A stretch of 50,300 nucleotides of DNA from NCBI GenBank assembly GCA_023424015.1, contig JAFAEM010000023.1:1-50300 (forward strand). Reading direction: 5' to 3'. The notes beneath the pieces are model-generated. The model was given only the letters and a program-made list of their open reading frames with translations. It had not been told where the DNA came from and did not search any database. The stretch comes from Bacteroidota bacterium (GTDB lineage Bacteria > Bacteroidota > Bacteroidia > Chitinophagales > Chitinophagaceae). Positions 10,015 through 19,773 of this stretch are shown piece after piece. Position 1 is the first letter of the stretch. Every line of letters starts with the position of its first letter. The position numbers and the translations under genes were made by a program.

Positions 10015-12435
10015 ATGTTTCTGACCAATATTAAAACGGCATTAAAGCATATCTGGCGTAATAAGCTTTACACCTCTATCAATGTGATAGGGTTGTCTTT
10101 GGCAATTTGCTGTGTTTTGCTTGCTGTTTGGTATATGAAAGATGAAAGGAGCTTTGATAATTTTCATAAGAACCAGGAGCATCTATACCGCATCGTGACC
10201 TCAAGCTCCGATGAAAATGGAAATCGAACCAGGGTGGCCGCCACGGGTCAGCCGCAGGGACCGGCATTCCATGCCGCTGTACCCGAGGTGCAGAACTATG
10301 TAAGGGTTATGGGGGGCGATATCAAAAGCGATGTTAACGCCAACGATAAAACCCTAAATCTCCAAACGCTGTTTGTAGACGAGAACTTTTTCGAAGTATT
10401 CAGTTTCCCACTATTAAAAGGTAATAAAACAACTGCGCTGAATGATATTTCCTTTGCTGTGATTACCGAGTCAGTTGCCAGGAGATATTTTAATAGTATC
10501 GATGTTATTGGCAAGACGATCAGCCCCGATAGTGATCCCTCTGCTGATAGATTAGGAAGACCCCTGGTTATTGCGGGTGTTGCAAAAGATCCGCCAAAGA
10601 ATTCTTCTATTCAGTTTGATTTAGTCCTGCCATTACGCTACCTGCAACTTTCATTTACAGATCATGCCTGGCTCAACCAATACCTCGGCACTTTTGTACA
10701 ACTTCGACCCGGAGCAAACACAGAGGAGGTTGCCAGAAAATTTGATGCTGTTTTCGCCATTCACGCAGGAAAGCAGGTCAGTGAAAGCAGGCGGTTGTAT
10801 AACCACGATCCAAAGATTAGTTACGGGCTGCAACCTATCCGCGATATGCACCTTGAGCCTTTTGCTGCAGGAGGTGGCGGAAGAGAAGGCGGGATCATCA
10901 ATGAAAGCAACCCGGTTTTTTCCTGGCTTTTTCTTGGCATTTCTCTTTTCATCCTTTTTATGGCGGCAGTGAATGTTGTCAATATCAGTATCGCCGGATC
11001 ATTAAAGAGAGCTAAGGAAGTAGGGGTAAGAAAGATCACCGGTGGTGCAAGATGGCAGATCATTTTCCAGTTTCTACTCGAATCGGGTATTGTCTGTGTT
11101 GTCGCTTTTCTGGCTGCTCTTATTTTAGCACAGGCATCGCTGCCCTTATTCAATCAGCTTTCGGGCAAGCAACTTGTTTTTGAAGATTCGTTGACTTTTG
11201 AAATGATCGCCTCGCTGGTCGCAATACTAATGGGAATTGTTTTGCTTACCGGCTTTTACCCTGCTTATGTCTTGTCAGCTTTTCGTCCAAAAGAGGTTTT
11301 GTATAACCGGCCACATCTTTCGGGTCGTAATTTATTTGGCCAGTCGCTGGTAGTGATACAGTTTTCCCTCGCGGTATTTTTTATTATCGCTACGATCATC
11401 TATTACCAGCAAATGGATTTTATCCGTACCAGGGATCTGGGTTATGATCCTTACCAGGTACTTAGAACACATATCAGGGGAAACAGGGATTACAAGGCAG
11501 TGAGAGAAGCTTTCAGGCACGAACTTATGAAGGAAACCACTGTTCAGCACGTTTCCTTTGGCGCCGATGGTCAGTTATTTGATGTAAAGTTGGGGAACAG
11601 AACCATAGCAGCTCTTCATGAGATCATAGATGAACAAAGGCTGCCGGTGATGCAGCTAAAGTTAAAAGCGGGCCGTAATATTTCCTCCGCTATTCCCTCC
11701 GACAGGCAACACGCTGTCATCGTAAATGAAGCTTTTGTAAGAGCCGCTGGTCTTGATGCACCGATCGGCACACAGTTTTATACCAACGATCGCTTTGACA
11801 AAGAACTAAAGACAATTGTGGGCGTAGTCGGAGATTTTCATAGTGGCTCCCTTCACGAGCGTATTAAGCCTATGGTAATGTTTGAGTGTGACTGGATATC
11901 TGGCGGTATTTGGGTAAGAATAGAAAAGCAGCGTCAGCAGCGGGCGGTGAAAGCCATTGAAGCAGCCTATAAAGCAGCGATGCCCTCAGCCTTATTTGAG
12001 TACCAGTTTTTAGATGAATTGAATGCGAAAGGTTATGAGCAGGAGCAACGCTGGCAGAAGATTATCGGGATCGCGACAATTTTTTCAATTATCATTTGTT
12101 GCCTGGGATTGTTTGGCCTGGCGCATCTTGCTGCGCATCGACGCACCCGGGAGATCGGAATTAGAAAAGTACTGGGTGCCTCTGTTTCAGGGATCACATC
12201 GCTGCTGACAAAAGATTTCCTCCGTCTTGTTGTCATTTCACTCGCTATTGCCTCACCGCTTGCCTGGTGGGTAATGAATAATTGGTTGCAGGAGTTTGCC
12301 TATCGCATTCAAATGGGTTGGTGGATGTTTGTTGCAGCGGGTTTAACGGCAATCGTCGTAGCAATAGTGGCTGTTAGTTTCCACGCTATCAGGGCAGCCC
12401 TGGCAAATCCCGTAAAGTCATTAAGAACTGAATAA
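10015..12435 (+). CDS. ABC permease, duplicated MacB/FtsX type (array member 5 of 11)
   Basis: 806-aa two-halved permease. An in-frame TTG lies at 10009, but the ATG at 10015 is preferred because it gives a normal short cytoplasmic N-terminus (MFLTNIKTALKHIWRNK) like its paralogues. Cytoplasmic motifs are KEVGVRKITGGAR near 330 and REIGIRKVLGAS near 709. TM2 departs from the array norm: NVVNISIAGS replaces the usual NFMNLSTARS. A glycine-rich segment (AAGGGGREGG) precedes TM2. The tail is LANPVKSLRTE. It sits 35 bp after member 4 and 12 bp before member 6, so co-transcription is very likely. Confidence 0.94.
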   Translation: MFLTNIKTALKHIWRNKLYTSINVIGLSLAICCVLLAVWYMKDERSFDNFHKNQEHLYRIVTSSSDENGNRTRVAATGQPQGPAFHAAVPEVQNYVRVMGGDIKSDVNANDKTLNLQTLFVDENFFEVFSFPLLKGNKTTALNDISFAVITESVARRYFNSIDVIGKTISPDSDPSADRLGRPLVIAGVAKDPPKNSSIQFDLVLPLRYLQLSFTDHAWLNQYLGTFVQLRPGANTEEVARKFDAVFAIHAGKQVSESRRLYNHDPKISYGLQPIRDMHLEPFAAGGGGREGGIINESNPVFSWLFLGISLFILFMAAVNVVNISIAGSLKRAKEVGVRKITGGARWQIIFQFLLESGIVCVVAFLAALILAQASLPLFNQLSGKQLVFEDSLTFEMIASLVAILMGIVLLTGFYPAYVLSAFRPKEVLYNRPHLSGRNLFGQSLVVIQFSLAVFFIIATIIYYQQMDFIRTRDLGYDPYQVLRTHIRGNRDYKAVREAFRHELMKETTVQHVSFGADGQLFDVKLGNRTIAALHEIIDEQRLPVMQLKLKAGRNISSAIPSDRQHAVIVNEAFVRAAGLDAPIGTQFYTNDRFDKELKTIVGVVGDFHSGSLHERIKPMVMFECDWISGGIWVRIEKQRQQRAVKAIEAAYKAAMPSALFEYQFLDELNAKGYEQEQRWQKIIGIATIFSIIICCLGLFGLAHLAAHRRTREIGIRKVLGASVSGITSLLTKDFLRLVVISLAIASPLAWWVMNNWLQEFAYRIQMGWWMFVAAGLTAIVVAIVAVSFHAIRAALANPVKSLRTE

Positions 12436-12447
12436 AATGAGATGATA

Positions 12448-14847
12448 ATGTTTAGAAATTACTTAAAGACCGCGTTTCGAAACCTTCGCAAGAATAAGCT
12501 CTATTCTGTCATTAATATCCTGGGCCTGATGTCGGGGCTGACAGCTTGCCTGCTGATTGGGATTTATATAACACATGAATTGAGTTATGATAAGTTTCAT
12601 GAAAAACGTGATCGCATCGTACGAATGACAATGGAATATAGTGTGGCAGGAACCGCCTCGTCTGTTGTCTCCACCGGGACAAGGCCAGGTCCCCAGTTTG
12701 CGCGAACATTTCCGGCAGTGGAAGAATATGTTCGTACCTATCTTGGCAGTCGCGTGGTTCAACGCGGAGAAACGGTTTTTGAAGAGGACCGTTTCCTTTA
12801 CGCTGACGAAGCATTTTTTAAGGTTTTTAGCTTCCCGTTGTTAAAGGGCAATACGGTGGACGCACTCAATGATCCTTCTAAGATTGTTATCACCGAAGCT
12901 ACCGCTGCCCGGTATTTCGGGATCGAGGATGCCCTGAATAAAACGCTGACGATCGGGAACAAGGATTATACCGTTTCAGGTATTTGTGAAAACCCGCCTC
13001 AAAATTCCCAGATCAAGTTTGATTTTGTCACACAGTTTCTCAACCTGGGCAACCAGGTTAAAGAGGAGCAATGGTGGACGGCGAACTGGATCACCTATTT
13101 ATTATTGAAAGACCAGGAAAGTATAGCCGGGCTGCAACAGCAGATCAATGCATTTATGGATCGCCCGGAAACCAAAAAGGAAGCCAGGCTTGAGGGATCG
13201 GCATACCTGCACTACAACTTAGAACCGCTTACCACCGTTCACCTGCAATCATCCCTCGCGGGGTTTGAGCCTAATGGAAGCATGACCTATATTTATATGT
13301 TCGCTATCGTTGCCCTATTGATCCTGGTGATCGCCTGCGCCAATTATACCAACCTGGCAACGGCACAGGCTTCAGGCCGAACTGGTGAGATAGGAATGCG
13401 TAAGGTGATGGGTGCTTCCCGACGTCAGGTATTCACACAATTCATTGCCGAATCGACGGCTATTACGATGATCGCGGCAGGTCTCGCCTTGATCCCGGCT
13501 ATTTTATTGATACCCTATTTCAATACGATCACAGGGAAACAGTTTACAGCTTCCAACCTGTTACAACCAAATCCGATTCTTTTGTTGGTGTTGTTTACAG
13601 TAGCGGTTAGCTTCCTGGCGGGCGTATATCCCGCGCTGGTTTTATCAGGCACACGGATCATGGGTATTCTCAAGTCGGGGTTCAATTTTACAGGAACGAA
13701 TAATTTTTTACGCAGGTCATTGATCGTCGTTCAATTTGGTATATCGGTTTTCCTGATTATTTACACGGCCATCATTTTGCAACAGATGAAATATCTGCAG
13801 CAGAAGAACCTCGGCTATGATAAAGATCATGTATTGGTATTACCCATCGATAATAAAATGGCCTCAGGATATGAAAATTTAAAACAGGCTATCGCCGAAG
13901 TGTCGGGTGTGGAAGGTGTCACTGCGGCGTACGAGACACCGGAATTTGTAGAATGGGGTGACGGTATTCGCGCAGTCGATGAAAAGGGTCAACATGATAT
14001 ATCAGTGAATGCCATGCCTGTAGACCTGGACTTTGCCAGCACGCTAAAGATGGAAATGCGTGCAGGACGCGATTTTCAACTGAGTGATTTTGCCCTGATG
14101 GATACGAGTAATGGTTATACCAATTTCAAACAACCATTCATCATCAACGAGACGCTGGCTGCCAAACTGGGATGGAGTCCCGATCAGGCTGTTGGCCGGA
14201 CTATCGAAAAGAATGCTGCGGGACCGGTAGTTGGTGTCGTAAAGGATTTCAATTTTGAAAGCCTGCATGAACCAGTGAAGCCATTGGTGATTTTCCTGGC
14301 TCAAAATATGGTGAGGACATTCATGATACGTGTAAATGGGCAGGATATGCAACCAGTGATCAGCCGGCTGGAGGCATTGTGGAAACAAAGAGTGGCCCAT
14401 CGTCCTTTTGAATATCATTTCCTGGATGAAGACTACAATCGTCTTTACCAGGCTGAGCAGCGTACATCTTCATTATTCGGTGTGTCAGCCGGGCTGGCCA
14501 TATTGCTTGCCTGCCTGGGATTGTTTGGTCTCGCTGCTTTTACAACCATGCAACGAATTAAGGAGATTGGTATTCGCCGTGTGTTGGGCGCGGGCGTTGG
14601 CAATATTGCATTGCTGCTTTCAAAAAATTTCCTGGTATTGGTTTGTATTTCCATTTTAGTAGCAGTGCCGCTGGCCTGGTATGCCGGCGACAGGTGGCTG
14701 CAGGACTTTGCATTCCGAATTCCTATTAAAGGCTGGCTGTTTGTGGCCGTTGCTATTGCGGTATTGCTGATTGCGCTTTTTACGGTAAGCTTCCAGGCTA
14801 TAAAGGCTGCCTTAGCTAATCCAGTTAAGTCGTTAAGAACAGAATAA
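12448..14847 (+). CDS. ABC permease, duplicated MacB/FtsX type (array member 6 of 11)
   Basis: 799-aa two-halved permease. Two in-frame ATGs exist at 12442 and 12448; the second gives MFRNYLKTAFRNLRKNK, matching the paralogues, so it is chosen. Cytoplasmic motifs are GEIGMRKVMGASR near 310 and KEIGIRRVLGAG near 702, where an Arg replaces the usual Lys. TM2 carries CANYTNLATAQAS instead of CINFMNLSTARS. The tail is LANPVKSLRTE. Only 10 bp separate its stop from the next ATG. Confidence 0.94.
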   Translation: MFRNYLKTAFRNLRKNKLYSVINILGLMSGLTACLLIGIYITHELSYDKFHEKRDRIVRMTMEYSVAGTASSVVSTGTRPGPQFARTFPAVEEYVRTYLGSRVVQRGETVFEEDRFLYADEAFFKVFSFPLLKGNTVDALNDPSKIVITEATAARYFGIEDALNKTLTIGNKDYTVSGICENPPQNSQIKFDFVTQFLNLGNQVKEEQWWTANWITYLLLKDQESIAGLQQQINAFMDRPETKKEARLEGSAYLHYNLEPLTTVHLQSSLAGFEPNGSMTYIYMFAIVALLILVIACANYTNLATAQASGRTGEIGMRKVMGASRRQVFTQFIAESTAITMIAAGLALIPAILLIPYFNTITGKQFTASNLLQPNPILLLVLFTVAVSFLAGVYPALVLSGTRIMGILKSGFNFTGTNNFLRRSLIVVQFGISVFLIIYTAIILQQMKYLQQKNLGYDKDHVLVLPIDNKMASGYENLKQAIAEVSGVEGVTAAYETPEFVEWGDGIRAVDEKGQHDISVNAMPVDLDFASTLKMEMRAGRDFQLSDFALMDTSNGYTNFKQPFIINETLAAKLGWSPDQAVGRTIEKNAAGPVVGVVKDFNFESLHEPVKPLVIFLAQNMVRTFMIRVNGQDMQPVISRLEALWKQRVAHRPFEYHFLDEDYNRLYQAEQRTSSLFGVSAGLAILLACLGLFGLAAFTTMQRIKEIGIRRVLGAGVGNIALLLSKNFLVLVCISILVAVPLAWYAGDRWLQDFAFRIPIKGWLFVAVAIAVLLIALFTVSFQAIKAALANPVKSLRTE

Positions 14848-14857
14848 AACATATGTT

Positions 14858-17275
14858 ATGTTTAAAAATTATTTCAAGGTTGCTACCAGGTATTTGTTGC
14901 GTAACAAAGGCTATACGCTGATAAATACCCTTGGTCTTGCCATCGGGATCACCTGCTGTATTCTCATTATGCTGTTCGTGAGGAGTGAATGGAGCTATGA
15001 TAAATTCCATTCAAAATCCGACAGGCTGTACCGTGCCTGGCTGCAGGAGAACTACGAAGGACAATCTTTCACCAATACGCTTACCCCGATACCCCTGGCT
15101 TCGGTACTCGTGTCGAATATACCCGAGGTGGAATCAGCCTGCCGTGTATACGTATTTAATACACTGGTTCAGCATGAGAGCAACCGGTTCAATGAGCAGG
15201 TGAATATGGTGGATCCGAATTTTTTCCAGGTCTTCGATTTTAACCTGGTGCAGGGAAACCCCGGATCTGCGCTTCAACAGCATAGTGCCATTATACTTTC
15301 CGAACGCATGGCAAAGAAATTTTTCGGGAGTATTACACCTATTGGTAAGAACCTTGAGTTGCAGATGGGACAGGAGAAGAAATTATTTACAGTAACAGGG
15401 GTAGTTGAGAATCCACCACAGGAGTCGAGTATCCAGTTTGGAATGTTGATCCCGCATGCCAATGAGAAATTGTTGTTTAGTGAGAGAGCTATTACATCTG
15501 GCTGGACAAGCGTCTTTCTTGAAACCTATGTGTTGGCCAGGGAAGGTGCAGATGGAGACCAGATAGAAGCAAAGATGCCGGCGCTTATTAAAAAACTGGC
15601 CGGAGATAACTACAAGCCAGGGGAGTACAATATCTATTTTCAACCGATGACCGAAATACACCTGGACAAGTCCCTGCCAGCGGCAAATGCAGCGGTCAGC
15701 GACCCCGCCTATGCCTATGTTTTAGGGACGATCGGTATTCTAATCCTGTTAATCGCCTGTATTAATTTTGTTACATTATCTATAGGCCGCTCTACAACCC
15801 GTGCGCTCGAAGTAGGTGTCCGAAAAGTTATGGGAGCGGAACGACCACAGCTGATAAGACAGTTTTGGGGCGAAGCATTATTGCTGGTTGCCCTTTCGTT
15901 TCTGATCGCTATCGGTCTCTCTTATTTACTCCTGCATCCGTTTAATATTATCGCCAACAAGGAACTTGTGTTGGTCTTTGATTGGTTTACCGTTTTATTC
16001 TTTGTGGCAACCATACTACTTGTCGGTCTGATTGCTGGAATATACCCGGCCATTGTTTTATCAGCTTTTTCACCAATCAAAGTATTGAAAGGCCGCTTAC
16101 AAAGTGCAGTGGGTATTGGGTTTTTCAGAAAAGGATTAATTGCAGGTCAGTTTGTCGCCTCTATCATGATGATCATCGGTACCATTGTGATCGGTCAGCA
16201 ATTGGATTTTTTGAAAAATAAAAACCTGGGCTTTGAAAAGGAGCATATCGTAATTGTTCCCACTAATAAATCCAGGGCGGAAGGTTACCCCCTGGCTGAG
16301 AGATTTAAAACGGAACTGGCTAAAAATCCCCAGGTCATTGGTATGGCGACCAGTATGTTCAGTTTTGCGGAGCCGGGTTGGGCTAATCTGGGTTACGAAG
16401 ATGAGACTAAAGTCTACCGGAATTTCCGGATGAATGCCATCGATGCGGATTTTGTAAATACGATGAAACTGGAAATTCTTGCCGGAAGGAATTTTTCAGT
16501 AGGTAACAACGCAGACCTGATCTCCTCGATGATCGTCAATGAAGCACTGGTCAAAGAGTATGGTTGGACGGACCCCATCGGCAAAAAACTACCCGGCAAA
16601 TACGAACAGCAGGTGATAGGTGTCGTTAAAGATTTTCATTTCGAGTCTCTGCACAACAAAATTCAACCCCTTGCCCTTGTTTTGCGACCCGATTCTATGT
16701 TTCGCCGGTCCAGCGATGTGAGCATGGTTTCATCCACTCAACCCCGGGTCAGTATTAGGTTGAAGGGCGGCAATCTGCAGGAGCAGGTAGCTTCGTTAAA
16801 ATCTGCCTGGCATGCGGTGGCTCCCGACCAGGATTTTGAGTACCGTTTTTTAGATGAATCCCTCAATGCCATGTACCAGGAAGAACAGAGACTGAGTACG
16901 GTGGTCAGATACGCTTCCATGCTTTCCATTTTCATTGCCTGCCTTGGGTTGTTTGGACTAGCAACACTGGTGGTAGTGAGGCGAACAAAGGAGATTGGGA
17001 TCCGAAAAGTACTGGGAGCAGGCACGGGAAGCCTGGTTAGACTGTTATCAAGAGATTTTGTGATCCTGGTTGCTATTGCTGCTGTGATTGCTTTCCCCAT
17101 GGCCTGGTGGTCTTTAAATAAATGGCTACGGGATTTTGCTTATAGGGTAGACATCGAATGGTGGGTGTTTTTTACTGCCGCTGCGCTGACTCTACTCATT
17201 GCGCTGATGACGGTAAGCTTCCAGGCGATTAAGGCTGCATTGGCGAACCCTGTGAAATCATTGAGGATTGAATGA
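14858..17275 (+). CDS. ABC permease, duplicated MacB/FtsX type (array member 7 of 11)
   Basis: 805-aa two-halved permease. Cytoplasmic motifs are LEVGVRKVMGAER near 316 and KEIGIRKVLGAG near 709. TM2 contains CINFVTLSIGRS, a pattern shared with member 10 (CINFTTLAIGRS), which suggests a subfamily distinct from members 1, 2 and 4. The second periplasmic domain carries the VKDFHFESLHNKI segment typical of the more divergent members. The tail LANPVKSLRIE has Ile for Thr. A 76-bp gap follows, with no hairpin or promoter box that I can see. Confidence 0.95.
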   Translation: MFKNYFKVATRYLLRNKGYTLINTLGLAIGITCCILIMLFVRSEWSYDKFHSKSDRLYRAWLQENYEGQSFTNTLTPIPLASVLVSNIPEVESACRVYVFNTLVQHESNRFNEQVNMVDPNFFQVFDFNLVQGNPGSALQQHSAIILSERMAKKFFGSITPIGKNLELQMGQEKKLFTVTGVVENPPQESSIQFGMLIPHANEKLLFSERAITSGWTSVFLETYVLAREGADGDQIEAKMPALIKKLAGDNYKPGEYNIYFQPMTEIHLDKSLPAANAAVSDPAYAYVLGTIGILILLIACINFVTLSIGRSTTRALEVGVRKVMGAERPQLIRQFWGEALLLVALSFLIAIGLSYLLLHPFNIIANKELVLVFDWFTVLFFVATILLVGLIAGIYPAIVLSAFSPIKVLKGRLQSAVGIGFFRKGLIAGQFVASIMMIIGTIVIGQQLDFLKNKNLGFEKEHIVIVPTNKSRAEGYPLAERFKTELAKNPQVIGMATSMFSFAEPGWANLGYEDETKVYRNFRMNAIDADFVNTMKLEILAGRNFSVGNNADLISSMIVNEALVKEYGWTDPIGKKLPGKYEQQVIGVVKDFHFESLHNKIQPLALVLRPDSMFRRSSDVSMVSSTQPRVSIRLKGGNLQEQVASLKSAWHAVAPDQDFEYRFLDESLNAMYQEEQRLSTVVRYASMLSIFIACLGLFGLATLVVVRRTKEIGIRKVLGAGTGSLVRLLSRDFVILVAIAAVIAFPMAWWSLNKWLRDFAYRVDIEWWVFFTAAALTLLIALMTVSFQAIKAALANPVKSLRIE

Positions 17276-17351
17276 GGTATTAGATTTTTCAATTACAAAC
17301 TGGTAGTTATTTTACAAATTAGGGTATGGAAGCCTGTTAAAAAGACCGCTT

Positions 17352-19733
17352 ATGATCAAACATATTATTACAATCGCATTTAGAAGCATGACGAAACACA
17401 AGTCATCGTTTCTGATCAATCTGACCGGTCTTTCAACGGGTCTTGCTTTTGCTTTCCTGCTTTATTTGTGGGTGCAGGACGAAAGAAGCATCGACAAGTT
17501 TCATTTGAACGATTCCAGACTCTACCAGGTGATGGAAAAAAGTATTGAAAATGGGTTAATAAGGATCCAGGATGGAACACAGGGCCCTTTGTCTGAAGCG
17601 ATGGAGAATGATCTGCCTGAGGTGGAGCATGCTGTTACCGTGATGAATCTTGCAAAGGAAGGAATGGATATTACAATTAGAAATGGTGAAAAGGCATTTA
17701 AATCTGTATCGCTGTTTAGTAGTGATGCATTTTTTGATGTATTTACTTTCCCGATTCTAAACGGCAATGCTGCCACCGTACTAAAAGAGAAAAATAGTGT
17801 TGCAATATCAGAGGACTTTGCACAAAAGCTTTTCGGGACAAAAGAAGTCGCCATTGGTAAGTCTCTGGCGTGGAGCCTGTTTGGTAAAGATCATATATCT
17901 GTGGTAACAGCTGTATTCCAAGATGTAGGTACAAAATCCACACTTAAATTCGACGTTGTATTTACTAAACAGAAGTTAATAGAAGATCTGTGGACCAATG
18001 GCAAGGTTTGGTGGAATACCGGTCCGGAAACTTACCTGTTGCTAAGGCCAGATGTCGACCTCACAGCATTCAACAGAAAGATTGAAAGGTTTATTGATAA
18101 GTATGACAAGAACAATCATTTTTCACTTTTTGTGCGGAAGTATTCAGATGCTTACCTGTACGAAAAATTTGAAGGCGACAAACAAGTGGGAGGCAGGATC
18201 ACTAACGTGAGGTTTTTTACACTCATCGCAGTCCTTTTGTTAGTTATCGCCTCTATTAACTTTATGAATCTGTCAACAGCAAAAGTGTCAGGCAGACTTA
18301 AAGAAATTGGAGTCAAGAAAACGGTGGGTAGCAGCAGGCGCAGCCTGGTCTTTCAATTTTTAAGTGAATCACTTTTTATCACCTCCCTTTCCACAGTAAT
18401 AGCGTTGATCCTTGTCGTGTTATTGATTCCCCAATTCAACTACATCACAGGTAAGAGCCTGCCATTACATTTTTCGTATAAACAGATTTTAATACTGCTG
18501 ACAATTGCATTATTTACGGGACTGGTTTCAGGGAGCTATCCTGCGTTTTATCTATCGGGTTTTAAGCCATTGGACACCCTTAATGGGAAATTGCGGGGCA
18601 GGCTCGGAGAACTACTTGTACGAAAGGGGATGGTGATATTCCAGTTTATCGTTTCGCTTGTTCTGATCGTGTCCGTCATTATCATTTACCAGCAATTAGA
18701 ATTTGCACAATCCAAGCCCATCGGGTATTCGAAAGAGAATGTGGTTTACTTTGATATGGAAGGTAAGGTGTTTGAAAATAAAAAGCATTTTTTTGATCAA
18801 TTGCGAAGCTTGCCTGGCGTAGTAAACGCTGGTGGGATCAATCAGACGCTTGTGCGTGAAGATGGGGGTTCATCTACTTATGGCCTGAACTGGCCGGGTA
18901 GGGTAGAAGGCAGGAATATTGACTTCATGATTCGGACTGTGGATCAGCACCTGGTGACAACCCTGGGCATGCAGGTCATCGAAGGAATGGCTTTTTCTGA
19001 TAGTCTGGGCAGCAACAATACATATCTGATGTTAAATGAAGAAGCTGTGAGAGTGATGGGATTGAAAGATCCGGTAGGTACAAAAGTTAATCTTTGGGGT
19101 GAAGATAAGACCATATTAGGTGTGATGAAAGATTTTCATACTGCCTCTGTTCATCAGCCGATTTCTCCACTCATCTTCCGATTCGAACCGCAGGAAGTTA
19201 GTATGGCGATGGTGCGACTCGACGCTAATTCGACCCGAAAAGTAATCCGTAGTATCGCCGATTTATATTCGCAAGCTTCTCCCGGCTATGCATTAAACCT
19301 TCGGTTTTTGGATGAGACAATACAATCTCAATATGTAACAGAAGATCGTACACTTACATTGGCAAAATATTTTGCCTGGCTTACAATTTTAATTTCCTGT
19401 CTCGGCCTATTTGGCCTGGCTGCTTATGATACTGAGCGTCGAACCCGGGAGATCGGCATTAGAAAGATTTTGGGTGCCAATGCCAACAAGATCGTTATAC
19501 TGCTATCAAAGGATCTGCTAAAACTGGTTTGCATAGCAATCGGTTTGGCCACGCCAATCGCTTATTTACTCATGAGCAAATGGCTGGCAGATTTTGCATA
19601 TAGGATCGATATCAGTTGGTGGGTTTTCCTGCTTGCCGGAATCGCAGCGTTGTGCGTCGCGCTGGTAGCTGTAGGGTTCCAGGCGATCAGGGCGGCCATT
19701 GCGAACCCGGTGCGGAACCTAAGAACGGAATAG
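17352..19733 (+). CDS. ABC permease, duplicated MacB/FtsX type (array member 8 of 11)
   Basis: 793-aa two-halved permease and one of the most divergent members. Its first motif is KEIGVKKTVGSSR near 316, with Lys where ten siblings have Arg. The second is REIGIRKILGAN near 698. TM2 is ASINFMNLSTAKVSGR. The tail is IANPVRNLRTE. The N-terminus (MIKHIITIAFRSMTKHKSS) also departs from the RNLxxNK pattern. The gene is nevertheless intact and full length. It is followed 40 bp later by member 9. Confidence 0.94.
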   Translation: MIKHIITIAFRSMTKHKSSFLINLTGLSTGLAFAFLLYLWVQDERSIDKFHLNDSRLYQVMEKSIENGLIRIQDGTQGPLSEAMENDLPEVEHAVTVMNLAKEGMDITIRNGEKAFKSVSLFSSDAFFDVFTFPILNGNAATVLKEKNSVAISEDFAQKLFGTKEVAIGKSLAWSLFGKDHISVVTAVFQDVGTKSTLKFDVVFTKQKLIEDLWTNGKVWWNTGPETYLLLRPDVDLTAFNRKIERFIDKYDKNNHFSLFVRKYSDAYLYEKFEGDKQVGGRITNVRFFTLIAVLLLVIASINFMNLSTAKVSGRLKEIGVKKTVGSSRRSLVFQFLSESLFITSLSTVIALILVVLLIPQFNYITGKSLPLHFSYKQILILLTIALFTGLVSGSYPAFYLSGFKPLDTLNGKLRGRLGELLVRKGMVIFQFIVSLVLIVSVIIIYQQLEFAQSKPIGYSKENVVYFDMEGKVFENKKHFFDQLRSLPGVVNAGGINQTLVREDGGSSTYGLNWPGRVEGRNIDFMIRTVDQHLVTTLGMQVIEGMAFSDSLGSNNTYLMLNEEAVRVMGLKDPVGTKVNLWGEDKTILGVMKDFHTASVHQPISPLIFRFEPQEVSMAMVRLDANSTRKVIRSIADLYSQASPGYALNLRFLDETIQSQYVTEDRTLTLAKYFAWLTILISCLGLFGLAAYDTERRTREIGIRKILGANANKIVILLSKDLLKLVCIAIGLATPIAYLLMSKWLADFAYRIDISWWVFLLAGIAALCVALVAVGFQAIRAAIANPVRNLRTE

Positions 19734-19773
19734 TGGACGGCACTCAAAATATAAACCGAATAAATATCTGTGT